DNA of 64,000 bases from Neodiprion pinetum (lineage: Eukaryota; Arthropoda; Insecta; Hymenoptera; Diprionidae): the NCBI RefSeq assembly GCF_021155775.2, contig NC_060234.1:13133871-13197870 (forward strand), read 5' to 3'. Position numbers and translations under genes: made by a program. Below, piece after piece: positions 43,365 to 54,188 of the stretch (the first letter of the stretch is position 1; each line of letters starts with the position of its first letter). The notes under the pieces are model-generated. The model saw only the letters and a program-made list of their open reading frames with translations, made no database searches and was not told where the DNA came from.

Positions 43365-45863
43365 ATGAATATATCTATGAATTTACGAAATCCTATGGTT
43401 TTTTTGGGTGAAACAACTGACTCAATCAGTGGTAATAAACTACCGACAAATAAACAAGTGCTGAAGTTATTATTTCATTATACTAGAGAATCTAAAAAAG
43501 CACTCGAAGAAAGTTTAAAAATAGTCATAGATGAGGTGTCAAAATTTTGGAACAGGGCTGGAATTCCACAGCAATATAATGCAAGATGTGTAGCAAAATT
43601 AGATAAACTTTACAAAACTTACAGAAGTGCACAAAAAAGTTTGAATGCGGAGCTCAAGCAAGAGTTTTCAGAATATTTAGACGAGCTATTTGATATTGCA
43701 CATGGTGATGTTAAAAATAAAGTCGACAGTGACGTTTTGAAATTTTTAGATGACCAAAGAACAGTAAGAAAATATCATTTGCACATTTATGAACGAGACA
43801 AAGATTCTAGCAAGTCAGTTGGTAAGTTGCGATTAAATTATAAATTGTAGTTAACAAACAATGAATAGGACTTAATAAAAATTATTGTAATTGATCAGTG
43901 AGAGATTTCTTGATTCATTTGTCATGTAATTAATTCTAGAAAACTCAATTTTTAAAGAAGACGACGATATCACGGTGGTCCAATCTATCAATCAAGACGA
44001 AATTAGTGTCAACGGTGTTGATTCAAAAGAAAACGATGATCGCTCAATGTCAGGTAATTTATCAAAGTATTTGTTTAAACAAAATTTATCTACCAAATAT
44101 GAGTAATGTAGTAATAACTTTTTTTTATTTATATGTTAGATCTGACGTTACCATCTAGTTCAAAAAGTATAAGCGAGCAGATTTTGAGTGGCGAAACAAC
44201 ATCTACGTCTCAGCAAAGCACATCGTCAACATTCGAATCACAAGGGCGAAATTATGAACCAAAACATGAGAGAGGAACAATAAATATTCTCACTGAAGAT
44301 GTCGTTGCGACGTTAGATAGTTGCGGAATTTCTTACAGGAATTCTGTACGAGTGGTATCATCAATTGCGACAGCTCTAGGGTTTGATACCAATGATTTAA
44401 TTCTTAATAAGACTTCCTTTAATGAATATAGATCAAAAGTCCGAAAGACTGCTGCTGAAAAAATTAAAATGATATTTGGTGACATTGATGTTGGTGCAGT
44501 GGTTATCCATTGGGATGGAAAATTAATACCTGATGGTTTAACGTGTAAAAAGGTTGACCGAGTTCCGATAATAATGAGAAGTAACACAATTGAAAAAATT
44601 TTAGATGTGCCAGCATTACCAGATGGAAAAGGATTGACTCAGGCAGAAGCAATTTTTACAGCGGTCCAAGATTGGGGAATTACTGAAAACATTAAAGCGA
44701 TCTGTTGTGACACTACGGCTTCAAATCTTGGTTGTCGGAATGGAGCGGCGATACACCTCGAACAAATGCTCCAAACTGAGCTTTTATATTTACCATGCAG
44801 GCACCACATCTACGAGTTGGTATTATCTTGTGTTTTTACAACTAAAATACCAGGCACAGAGGGACCAAATGTTAAACTATTTAAGAGCTTTCAAGAAAGT
44901 TGGAGTACAGCTGATCAAACCAAGTACAAAAATGGATTAGTAGGTAATAAAATTCCTCGAAAATTATTAGGCAAGGTAGAAGAAATAAATCGTAAAATTG
45001 AACATTTTCTGGGTACGATTTTGCCTCGTGATGACTATAAGGAACTCTTAGAGTTATGTAAAATATTCCTTGGAACCATGGATACCGAAAAAGTAAAATT
45101 TTACAAGCCAGGAGCGTTTCACCACGCCCGCTGGATGTCTAAAGCGATTTATTCACTCAAAATATATATTTTTCGAGATATTTTTGAATTAGATGATGAG
45201 ACGAAAAGAAATCTTTTGGATATTTGCTTATTTGTCGTCTTTATTTATGTGCCGTTTTGGTTTGAAGCACCTCTTGCAGCATTAGCTCCGAATCAAGATT
45301 TGAAGTTCTTGAAAGCTGTGTATCAATATAAGACAATTGACAAAGACATATCCGTAGCTGTCTTACATAAATTTAAAAACCACCTATGGTATTTGAATAG
45401 TGAAACAGTTGCTCTTTCATTTTTTGATCATAACATATCTATTTTGATCAAACGGAACATGGTAAAGGCTTTAAAAAAAAATGAAAGTGAGGATTTTGAT
45501 TCTCCCAAACGCTATGGGATAAATACGATTAGTGAAATTGCAAGCTTACAAAAAAAAAATATTGATTTTTTTATTAATTCAAATTCCTTGAAATTTTTTG
45601 ATAGATTTAACATTGATAAAAATTTTTTGGAATTGGATGTTAATGAGTGGGCTAGCAATCATGACTATTTGGAGGGCTTACAAATTGTTAAAAATATCCA
45701 AGTTGTTAACGATGTCGCCGAAAGAGCAGTTAAATTAACCCAAGAGTATATTAACATTTTAACAACACGAGAAGACCAAAAACAGTATTTGATACAAGTT
45801 GTGAGTGAGTATAAATCAAAATATCCTAATGCAACCAAAGCTTGCTCAACGAAAAAATTGTAA
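43365..45863 (+). CDS. Transposase, three exons, 764 residues spliced
   Basis: Exon 1 43,365-43,821 (donor GGTAAGT), exon 2 43,940-44,053 (acceptor TTCTAG, donor GGTAATT), exon 3 44,140-45,863 (acceptor TGTTAG). Lengths 457, 114 and 1,724 total 2,295 nt, exactly 765 codons, with phase 1 at both introns. Exon 1 encodes a helical domain with LDDLFDIAHGD-type acidic core; exon 2 is acidic linker. Exon 3 (local residues from ATG 44,133; add 188 for the spliced protein) holds IHWDGK (D128), ICCDTTASNLG (D193), CRHH (C222-H225) and NDVAERAV (E530), a plausible DDE triad plus the C/D(2)H motif shared by several RNase H-fold transposases. Related insect and other animal proteins are annotated, as I recall, as Cc8L18.2-like, after a Cotesia bracovirus-locus gene; not checked. 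No stops or frameshifts. Confidence 0.85.
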
Positions 45864-45979
45864 AAACAGCAAAAACTATAATAAACCTCATTATCACATG
45901 ATTAACAAAGAAATTTTCGACGTTTTTATCTCACCAATGTCCATTTATCCATTTTAAAGTCCGTCTGTGGAAGGAAAAG

Positions 45980-46492
45980 TATGTTGTTTCATTCATTTCT
46001 CAAAAAACAATTTTTTTTTGTTTAAAATTTTCAGTTTAAGCCATAAAATCGACATGAATAAACATCAGCGCTCTACTTAGCACAATTTTTATTTTTTATT
46101 TTAAAGATTTCGGAGTCAAAAAAGGAAAAAATGAAAACAAAATTGAAAAAAATTAAAAATTAAAATTAAACACCAGTTTAACCTTAAATAACTTCTGAAG
46201 GAGTGATTTAATCAAAAATTCATAAGAGATACTTTTTGTAGAGCGTTCAATTTTACACCGGAATATGCTTTGGTTAGGTTTTTATTCTCAGTTGTTTCTG
46301 AGAAAAAAAATTAAAAATAAAAAGTCTAAAAATCCCATGTTATTTAAATGGGAAAAGTGACATGATTTCGGCACGGTTTAATTTGAAAATTAAGAGCTGA
46401 TTTCGGGTGGATAATTTTTTTTAGGTCAGAAACTAAAACTTCAGTGGGCGATAGCTACAAAAAAATCGATTTGGGAAATAACGGACACCCTA
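45980..46492 (-). repeat. Right inverted repeat of the 4.1-kb transposon
   Basis: Minus-strand counterpart of 42,389-42,899, starting 117 bp after the transposase stop codon. Confidence 0.9.
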
Positions 46493-47584
46493 CTGTGCAG
46501 CCGCCTAACCCTGAGAGTTCCAATCGTCGTGGTGTGCGCGTCAAATTGCAGCGCGTAGCTGCTTGGTCCGATATCAAACTACAGTCACCTCCAGTATCGA
46601 GCAAGCAAGAAAACACTTTGTTTCTAATAATGATGATCTCGTCGTTCTTACGTCCCGGCTTTGAAAAGGCGAGCACCACTTGGTTGGGTGCTCGTTCCTT
46701 TTTAAAACAATTTGCTTCGATATGCCCCGGTTTCTTACAAAAGTTGCAAGTCATTGTGGACGGTTCACCCCCGTTACTAGAGCTCAACTCTCGCTTCAAC
46801 TTACGACACTCGTGCCGTTTGTACTCGGGGATCCCGCAATGATGACATTTGAAAGTTTTTGTTTTGGAATCGTGAGCTCGGCGCTTGCTAGCCGGAGGAC
46901 CAGGGCTTGTGTTGTTACAATCACGAGTGTGTTGTTTACTGGTTGTCGGCTCGGGACTACGGCTATCGTGTTGTCGCTTAGAATCTGCAAGCTCAGCATC
47001 AAAGCGACTCATATGTTCGTAAAGCCTTGCCATACTACTAGGTTTACAAGCGTGCAAGCTGTCACGAATTCTTTGCTCATTAATTAAATCAATCACGATC
47101 CTACTATTGTCTTTTCCGGTATATCCCACCCGAGGCGAGAAAGTAAGTTATGCTTGTTGCGGACGAAACAAGCAAGCGTTTGCTCCCGGCGCGTAGTGTT
47201 ATTCACAATGTCTCGGATCTCGTGTAAATAATTCCTGACTGACGGAAAGGTATGAGTTAGCGATATACGGAACCCTTCCCACTCCCGATTATCGGGGGTC
47301 CAGGTCTCCCACCAAGTTTTAGCATCGCCAAAGAGATTGTTTTCCGCTCTGCCAAGAAGTTCCGTATCCGTCCATCCATGAATGCACTGGAGTTTCTCCA
47401 GTTGTCCACACCAAGCCTCGGCCGTGTACCCAGCACTTCTACTCGGATTGAATGGCGACACTGCGACGACTTCAGAGGTCTGTTTCGCGTTCCTCACCAA
47501 GGATTGCATAAATGTTCGAAAGTCACTTATCTCATTCGAGCCCGAGGAAGCGCTCGAGCGCCTGCTACGTCTGCCCGAAGGCAT
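46493..47584 (-). pseudogene. LTR element gag and protease, frameshifted
   Basis: Starts at ATG 47,584 (MPSGRRSRRSSASSG). The capsid region includes WCGQLEKLQCIHGW, LFGDAKTWWETW and a homology region ending LLSRLGWDIP. A one-base shift near 47,110-47,130 moves the reading to a second frame: INEQRIRDSLHACKP, then two zinc knuckles (CHHCGIPEYKRHECRK, a C-x2-C-x4-H-type variant with altered spacing, and CNFCKKPGHIEANC) and the retropepsin active site CLLDTGGDCSLIS. The frame reaches SGLGGCTV at the boundary of the nested transposon and continues in phase on the other side (about 42,388 downward) for roughly 35 codons before the deletion point near the 3' LTR. Gag-protease only; the frameshift is a mutation, not a recognised recoding site. 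Confidence 0.85.
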
Positions 47585-47649
47585 CTTTTAGTTCGGGTCC
47601 ACTCGCGAAGATGTATAAGAAAAACAGTTTTCGCGTATCCCACTTCTGA

Positions 47650-47845
47650 TGTTAGGAAAATAAAACTCAGGGGGGGCCAGTCTTATGGAGAACAAGGTTT
47701 ATTATGGACCGAACGCTTCTCAAGACTGGATACGAATGAATACAATTCACAAAGTCCGAGTAAACAGAAGATGCGCTGGCGGGGAGAAGGGATAAGCCTA
47801 TCTGCCTAAGGTGTCACACGCTCCGCGTGTGTGGATGTCATAACA
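47650..47845 (-). repeat. 5' LTR (196 bp)
   Basis: One mismatch to the other LTR in 196 bp. It begins TGTTATGACATCC on the minus strand, with AATAAA in CCATAATAAACCTT. Confidence 0.95.
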
Positions 47846-47849
47846 ATAT

Positions 47850-48550
47850 AATGGAAAGAGATTTTAATAAATGAGTCATTTCGCCAAAGACTGGCCAAAG
47901 TTGTACCGAGTGGTCAAAATTTCAAAAAACTAAATTTGCCTTTCGAAAAATAGTACTCAAAAAGATATCCATGATTTTTTGAAAAATTTTTTGGCCAGTG
48001 GTTTTTGAGCAATGGCGGCGGCAAATTTTCGAGTTTTCGAAGTTCCAAAATTTTCAACTCGATATATCTTTTTTCCCTGAATAGATGGAAAGAAACTTCA
48101 GAGACTTTTTTTCGTAAAAATCTGAAGTTTTAAACAAAAAATATATCAATATACGATGCTATGTTTATAACCTCGAAAATCAAAGTTGAAATCTATAAAT
48201 CGATATTTCAGCCCTTGCCCCCAATTTTAGATCGTTGAAAATATTTTTTTCGGAAAATTCAAAGTTTTTTACATCGAAAATGACTCAAAGGAACTTGGGA
48301 TCTCCATAAGTACGTAGGACAAGAATTAAAATTAAAAATAAACACAGCAAAATTTACCATATTTTGTTTACTTTTCCTTTTTATCGGTTATTTTTTACGT
48401 AAATAAGTTAAAAACTTATCATCTACGTATCGTTTTTAGAAAATTAATTCGACGGGCAGAGAATTGGTGACAGTTTGTTCTAGTTTTTCCATATATTCCA
48501 CGTAGTAAACACCATATATTTCTCATGTAAAATTTCTTACTCTTGTTAGA
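47850..48550. other. Short Jockey-like remnant, then unassigned repeat-like sequence
   Basis: The first codons after the LTR (47,850-47,872) continue the interrupted Jockey-like frame (IMERDFNK) to a TGA. From 47,873 a different texture starts (CATTTCGCCAAAGACTGGCC and following T/A-rich sequence) that looks like a non-coding repeat, but no terminus was identified. Confidence 0.4.
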
Positions 48551-48551
48551 T

Positions 48552-48605
48552 TAAAGAAACCTGAAGATGGTAGACGGGGCCTGCCAAAACGTTGTGTAAA
48601 AACAT
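48552..48605 (+). ncRNA. Hammerhead-like motif of Penelope type (degenerate)
   Basis: Contains CTGAAGA (fits the hammerhead CUGANGA box), a 6-bp stem TGGTAG/CTGCCA around an ACGGGGC loop, then AAAACGTTGTG in place of the GAAA box. Penelope-like elements carry hammerhead ribozymes in their terminal repeats with this layout. The missing G in the second box suggests it is inactive. Confidence 0.4.
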
Positions 48606-48679
48606 AATTGATTGCGAATTGCATCATTTCACCCTTGACCGTCACCCAACTAAGTCGAACCTGTATCTTTTCACATACT

Positions 48680-50280
48680 TATAACTTTTATAATTTCGCT
48701 TTAAGTCATACGGTTTCTTTTATCTTCTAACCATTCTAAGAAACATTTATTCTTGTTTTTTTTAACGTTATACTCAAATCATATTAACGGCAGTCTAATC
48801 CTAATAGACTTACGTGCAAGTGCGTATCATAAGGACCACACCAGAGAACGAGTGGTATCCTTCAAATATCGCAAGCTAACGGTCAAAGAATTTTCTCTTT
48901 CACAATGCCATTTATGACTTTGCCTATTCACCTGATCGACACTTGAGCAAAAACTGTTTAGCGTGAAACAACATTTCGTTAAAGATAAACCATATGCCCG
49001 AAAATCACTTTCTGATATTTTCGGAAGACAGGAACTGGCGTACACGTGCAGCGTAATAACACCTTTTTTCAAGTGGTATCTGTTTGAGAAAGGGCGACCA
49101 AAGGCCAGAATAGGTTATCTTTGTATATATGATGCAAGTATGGAAATTCTTACCAGCACCGGTGGGAAAGGCCGCAGTGGGTGTAAGTAACTAACCCACT
49201 ACACTGGACCCAGAAGGTAGGGGTAGTTCAGAGCAAATAAGAAGGCCTAAAATATCATCTCAACATACGTAAATCTTCCGTATTGGTTCTCTTTCCGTAG
49301 AAATGGCGGGAACCAATTACGAAGCACATTAGAAAACCGCACGCTAAAGAATGAACTCACGATCAGAAGAGCGTTGCAGTATGCAGGATCGGGGCAATTC
49401 TAAAACGTCATCAAACTAGGGCAGTTCTTCAAAACCCTCTGATCGAGGCAGTTCAAAAATCTTTGTTAACGATAACAATTCTTCGTGAACCTTCAATCGG
49501 AATAGTTCATAAAATCTCTTACAATCAAAACAGGTAAAATAACTTTGAAAAAATTCCGTGCTTGTCTTCCTCTTTGAATAGCATCGTTTTCACTATAATA
49601 ATCGATCAGTATACTTTCGATTTAACCATAATTGAATAAACCTTATCATCGTATTAAATCTATACTGTGAGTTAACCAAATTAATTACCTTCAACGTGAC
49701 TGGCAATCAATTCAGACCAAACTGGCAAAGTTACTAAATTGTCTCCCAACCGATTTTAGTATATCCACTTGCGCCCTATCTGGCATTGGTGAATTCTTAT
49801 CTCTACTCTACCATTTTTTCAATAGCATTTGTATCATTCATTCGTCCACCAGCACCCTATTTGGGATTGGTAAATCTTTGGTGTTCCCGAGTTGTTGAGT
49901 TGTTATCTAAATCCTATTTACCCAAACCACGGGTGCTCTATTTGGCCTTAGTGAATGATTCTTTTTTTCTTTTGAAAAACCTTCCATAAAACCCCTCTGT
50001 AGATGTCAAGAAGCAAGATCTCTAAACAGCTAAGAAGAAGGGGGTTAAGTAGGCAGAAGGGTTAAATTTTGTAAATGCCAGAGCAATCGTGCGTGAATAG
50101 TGTCACACAATTTTTAAAAGGCGTGCTTTTCGAAAAAATAGACACAATTTCGCAATTTATTCCTTATCCAGTCTCCGCTGGATACCGAGAGCCGCCCATA
50201 CTGCCCGAGACAACCCAGATCGACTGAAGGTAAGTGACAATTTTTATTTCAAAAGCTCAACCAAGAGAATAAAACTCCAC
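48680..50280. other. Unassigned sequence
   Basis: No recognised gene. A 75-codon plus-strand frame at 48,963-49,190 has no motif. A three-copy minisatellite lies at about 49,766-49,950. Confidence 0.35.
49766..49950 (+). repeat. Three-copy minisatellite, about 80-bp period
   Basis: The phrase CCCTATTTGGCATTGGTGAA (variants GCGCCCTATCTGGCATTGGTGAAT, GCACCCTATTTGGGATTGGTAAAT, GTGCTCTATTTGGCCTTAGTGAAT) recurs at about 49,767, 49,852 and 49,928. Confidence 0.6.
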
Positions 50281-50289
50281 ATTCATCTA

Positions 50290-51425
50290 AATTAAATCGT
50301 GTTTAAGAATTCTGTCCTTGTACGAGCGTTAATTTACTGTGGCGAATTTTGGTTTTCCGTGAATAAATAATAGCCAGCCAGAATCCATCTCATAGCAAAA
50401 GTAACCAGAAGTCAGCGCTTCGACATTCGTTAAGTTGTCTGAGAGTGGACAGAGGTCACGAATTGAGAACTGCTTCGATTTGTACGAGAAGCGTTGAGTA
50501 TTCTTCGTAAGTGAGTACTGCATCTCCGATTAAGCGTTTCAAGTGAAATTTAACCAACTTGACTCCAGCTTCCTATTTTGCACCGAAATGAGGAGCGGAT
50601 GGTGGGTTAAACTTCCACCTTGTGCCGTCATTGACAAGGAGATTGGGTAGATGTCCGAGTTCACGAGATGATACGCCAATGAGTTTGCGAAGTTCAGCAT
50701 CTGCACTGATGAGATTCGTGCCACAGTCGCGCATTTTACGTAACACAAGATGTGAAAGCGAACTGGAGTTCGTCCAGTGATGATCCAGTACCTATATCGT
50801 CGGATTGTTGCGAACGTAACTTGGGTTAACTCCATGTAATGTCGCTAGATGAGTTTACTTTATGACCAGCGTCGTGAGTGCTGATTGCAGAGGTAGAATC
50901 AGTAGATGATTCATATCTGGATTGAGTACTGACTTACGGAGCCGCCTGCCAACACGGAGTAATCCAGACGAACCGTTAAACGGGCTAAGTCGAACGAGTG
51001 GTTTCGATTGATTACGGGGCAAAGTAGGCTTGTTGCGTTGCTTTGACACAGTATAGACAAACTGCATCAAGTTCTTGAGGCGTGAGGACGTAATTAAACG
51101 ATATTTCCTTCTTAATATTGCGAAATTGTTCGATGGTACATCTGCATAGCGCGGTGATTCGAATGAGTCGAGTTAACCTGGAGTGGCGATCGATAAGACT
51201 CCATAGGTGAGATAATAGATCTTTGAGCGTCGTTCATACGGCCTTTGTTCTTTCTTCGAGGCCAATGCTATCGCCGAAGACAGGCGCTGCTGATGGCCAT
51301 AATTGAGAGTGTTGTTTTAGCCATGCGAGACCGTTCCACCAGAGACAATCCTTTGTGAGTTGTTGAGGAGAGAGTCCACGAGAAGCACAATCCGCGGGAT
51401 TGTCTTCACCGGCAACATGATGCCA
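50290..51425 (-). pseudogene. BEL/Pao retroelement pol fragment (RNase H end and integrase)
   Basis: Minus-strand decayed pol. From high to low coordinate: end of RNase H (GEDNPADCASRGLSPQQL, about 51,400), a linker (LWWNGLAWLKQHSQLWP), the integrase HHCC zinc region (GLLRVGRRLRKSV, about 50,935; LATLHG; YWIITGRTPVR...CVKCA-type), then DCGTN (second catalytic aspartate region, about 50,725) and NPPSAPHFGAK with a TAG where the family has tryptophan before EAGVK (the catalytic glutamate), about 50,580. The first catalytic aspartate region is missing, so there is an internal deletion. Multiple frames and stops. No LTRs found. Confidence 0.85.
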
Positions 51426-51429
51426 CTAA

Positions 51430-54180
51430 CAAGGGAGCTGCCTGAAGTGTCCCCACCCCCCGATTTCGACCATTTGAGAATATGTTATTCTTCATCAAAA
51501 TCTAAGCGACACGTATTTTTTTTTATCAGCGGAAAAACGATTCAAAGAGGTGAAATCAGCCCGCAAAATTGAGCATCCTCAGTGGTTGCTTCATAGTTTC
51601 GCACACGCCCAGTTGAGATATTTGAATGAAACAAATTAGAGAATAATTCCTGTAACGAATAATGAAAAATGCATTTTGGCCGGTTACGACGGGGTTGAAT
51701 AGTCGAAAATTATAGGGGTTAGAAGTTTTACAACTAAAAAACTATTGTCCGGATTTCAATGAAATTAATTGCATTGGAAACAGCAAAAAAAGTAGGGGAT
51801 ACGTGTTTTTGCGTTTTTCCAAATAACGTCACTTAGAGGGTGAACTACCCTTATACACGTGCAGCTGAATTCCCATTAGAATCGCACTATTTTGCTTCAA
51901 TTCGTCTTATTTATCATTACAAAGCTCTTTCTACGCAACAATTTAGGAGCTTCTTCGTTTTGTTACGTCTGTGAATGTGGTTTACTCCCAAACGGTAGGG
52001 ATAACCGATTTGGCTTCGCTTTTACGTACTAAGGCAACCGGAATTTGTATTGAGGATGGAGTAAAGTTGAGTTTATTGGTGACATCAAGTAAATATTTAT
52101 TGCAAGAAGTCGAGATAGGGGTAAGATTGAAGTGTGTTGTACGAAGCTATTTAAGAGCTTTAGCTCTGAAGTTCTTGAGAGTTAGGATACGAATGAATCT
52201 AGAGACGAAAAACGTACGGGTGCAGAAAAGATGTGAGGATGCTGGAGGAAGGGAATAAAATTAGATGAGTAAGCGCGATAGTGAATAGCGTGAGACTAGG
52301 TAGAGATAAGAGGACAGGACAGAGACCATGATATTCATATAAGAATTTTGCGAGAGTTAGCGAATAGGAAAAATAGAGAAAGGTGGTACGCTGGACGTGA
52401 CAGTTTCAATAAATTTTGGTTGCATTTATAACAAAAACCACTCCCACAAATTTCCGAACGGTTTCTGGCATAGTTTCTTTCACGATCGTGAAATCTTTCG
52501 GAGCCCAGTATTTTGGTCGTTTGTGAGGTTACTGGAATCGATTGCGAACTTACAATTTTCGAATCAACATGGCTAATACTGTAAACATTTAGGACTTTGA
52601 TTATTATTTTTTTCCGAAACATTGAAAAAAATCAGAAAGTTAACATGGAATGGCTTGTATACCATTGAAGAAATTAAAGTTATCTTGTGACACGGAAGCA
52701 CCAAAACAATTACATTTTGTTTCGGCGAAGTTCTAATTTGATCTGTCTGTTGCGACGTATCATGCGAGACATATGATAAAAATGAATCAGTTTTTTTGGT
52801 TGACTGGCGCGTAAAAGACATTAGAGGTAAAAAAATTAAAATAGCTTGTCCCCACCGCTCTCGCGACTGTTTAAATCCTTACTGGAAGTTCGGGCGGCTA
52901 GTTCAATAACTGTAGTCATTGTAAGCTGCCAGCTTTCAGTTCACATTCTTAATCGGCAGTGGTGTGTTTGCACAAGTTGTTTGTGGCTTATATGTAATTG
53001 AGAATTTGAAAGAGCATTAATGCTTTTCCATAACAAAGATGAAGATCAATCCTTTCAACGTTATACAGTTATTTGTGACAACATTTCAAGCGATGAATAT
53101 TACTCAAACGCTTGTAAGTAACGAGGAAATTCAGTTGAAAAATCATTTTGAAACTATATTGTTGAATGCAACAAAGGAATACAATTGCGTTGAGATGGAG
53201 GAAGAAAGTTCCCTGTACTTTGCAGAACCGTATAAAAATTTAGAAAGAGAAATAGTAGGTATATCATGTTGTTAAAAATTTTTAAGATTGGTCAATAAAT
53301 CGTAGCTCCTCTCTCATATATGTGTTTGATTTATTGAAATTCCGAAAATGTGTTTCATGTAAAGTTTTCGAAAGTGCATTATAATCTCAAAATGAATGTA
53401 AATCGCAGTCTGTTTCATTGATTGTATTTTCTATGTACTTCTTTAAACCCAGGAGAGTGTACAGGAATTATTTATTAATTAATAATCACGAACATCTACA
53501 TTTTCCACATGTATAACTATATTGAAGATTCGTGACCAAAAATTAATTTAGATGAAGGAGATTCGTCGGGGAAGGTCAGTTAAGAAACCAAAATGCCCAA
53601 TTGGATTTTATTGTGTTTTTTGTACCTTTTGGCATCAAATACGTATGAAGTATCATCAATTATATTCTAGTCTCGATCTCATGATAACTATGTAGTACCG
53701 CTACTTCATACATGATGACGCTACGATCTTCAACTAAAAACGAAAGAGACCCCTCATGCTGACGTACCTTGTTTCTTCATAACGTTTTTTGTTCGTGAAG
53801 AAGCCACATTTTCTTTGTTGTTAGACAATTTTAGACGTTAATTTTGTACGAAAAGTATTATTTTGCTTCGTGAACGGTGGGAAAAAAGTCCAAATAAAAT
53901 CGTCGTGATCAAATTAACAATTTATATTGAAAAATAAAGAGACTGAGACACAGTCGCAGTTGTCCCAGCAGTTTTTCCAGTTTTTCTTCGAAGCGAAGCA
54001 TGGCGGTTGTTAGCAGTAGAAACCAACATTTCTATCGATGACGAGGAATATCGCAGCGATTTTTCTCAGGCTGCAAGCGTTGTTTTGCGGAAGTAAATTT
54101 AAATTATATTTTTATTTCAATAGTTGCTATTGCAAGCACAAGGTTTATAGTGATATGCTTACACGTGAGGTAAGATAAAT
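51430..54180. other. Unassigned sequence with doubtful ORFs
   Basis: No recognised gene. A plus-strand frame at 53,039-53,275 (MKINPFNVIQLFVTTF..., 78 codons) ends at a possible splice donor (AATAGTAGGT) and could be a first exon, but nothing downstream fits. Minus-strand frames at 52,335-52,821 show no motif. The stretch 51,450-51,900 has the look of a non-coding repeat, without defined ends. Confidence 0.3.
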
Positions 54181-54188
54181 CATGCGTT

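Larger units (their letters stand above)
42389..46492 (+). mobile_element. Intact DNA transposon with 511-bp inverted repeats, superfamily unassigned
   Basis: A 4,104-bp element whose ends read TAGGGTGTCCGTTATTTCCC on each strand. Inverted repeats continue with high similarity for about 511 bp (42,389-42,899 and 45,980-46,492). It contains one three-exon transposase gene and nothing else. Target duplication: either TA (ends GGGTGTCC, keeping the interrupted protease frame in phase) or an imperfect 8-bp ATGTACAT/CTGTGCAG; TA is favoured. The uninterrupted gene and long matching repeats suggest recent activity. The transposase has an RNase H-type D, D, E plus CxxH arrangement that I could not assign to a named superfamily. 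Confidence 0.92.
42085..47845 (-). mobile_element. Ty3/Gypsy-type LTR retrotransposon, internally deleted, host to a nested transposon
   Basis: Two 196-bp LTRs (42,085-42,280 and 47,650-47,845), each TGTT...AACA, flanked by a 4-bp duplication ATAT (42,081-42,084 and 47,846-47,849). The element reads on the minus strand: 5' LTR, a TCAGAAGTGGGATA leader motif, gag, zinc knuckles and protease, then nothing of RT, RNase H or integrase before the 3' LTR. A purine run (AGAAGGGCC) precedes the 3' LTR. It inserted into the Jockey-like RT frame: flanking codons continue on both sides. The 4.1-kb DNA transposon at 42,389-46,492 sits inside it. Without that insert the element is only about 1.66 kb, so it is non-autonomous. 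Confidence 0.93.

Noticed and set aside
46680..47087. 135-codon plus-strand frame inside the LTR element
   Set aside because: Antisense of gag zinc knuckles and protease, which are clearly coding on the minus strand.
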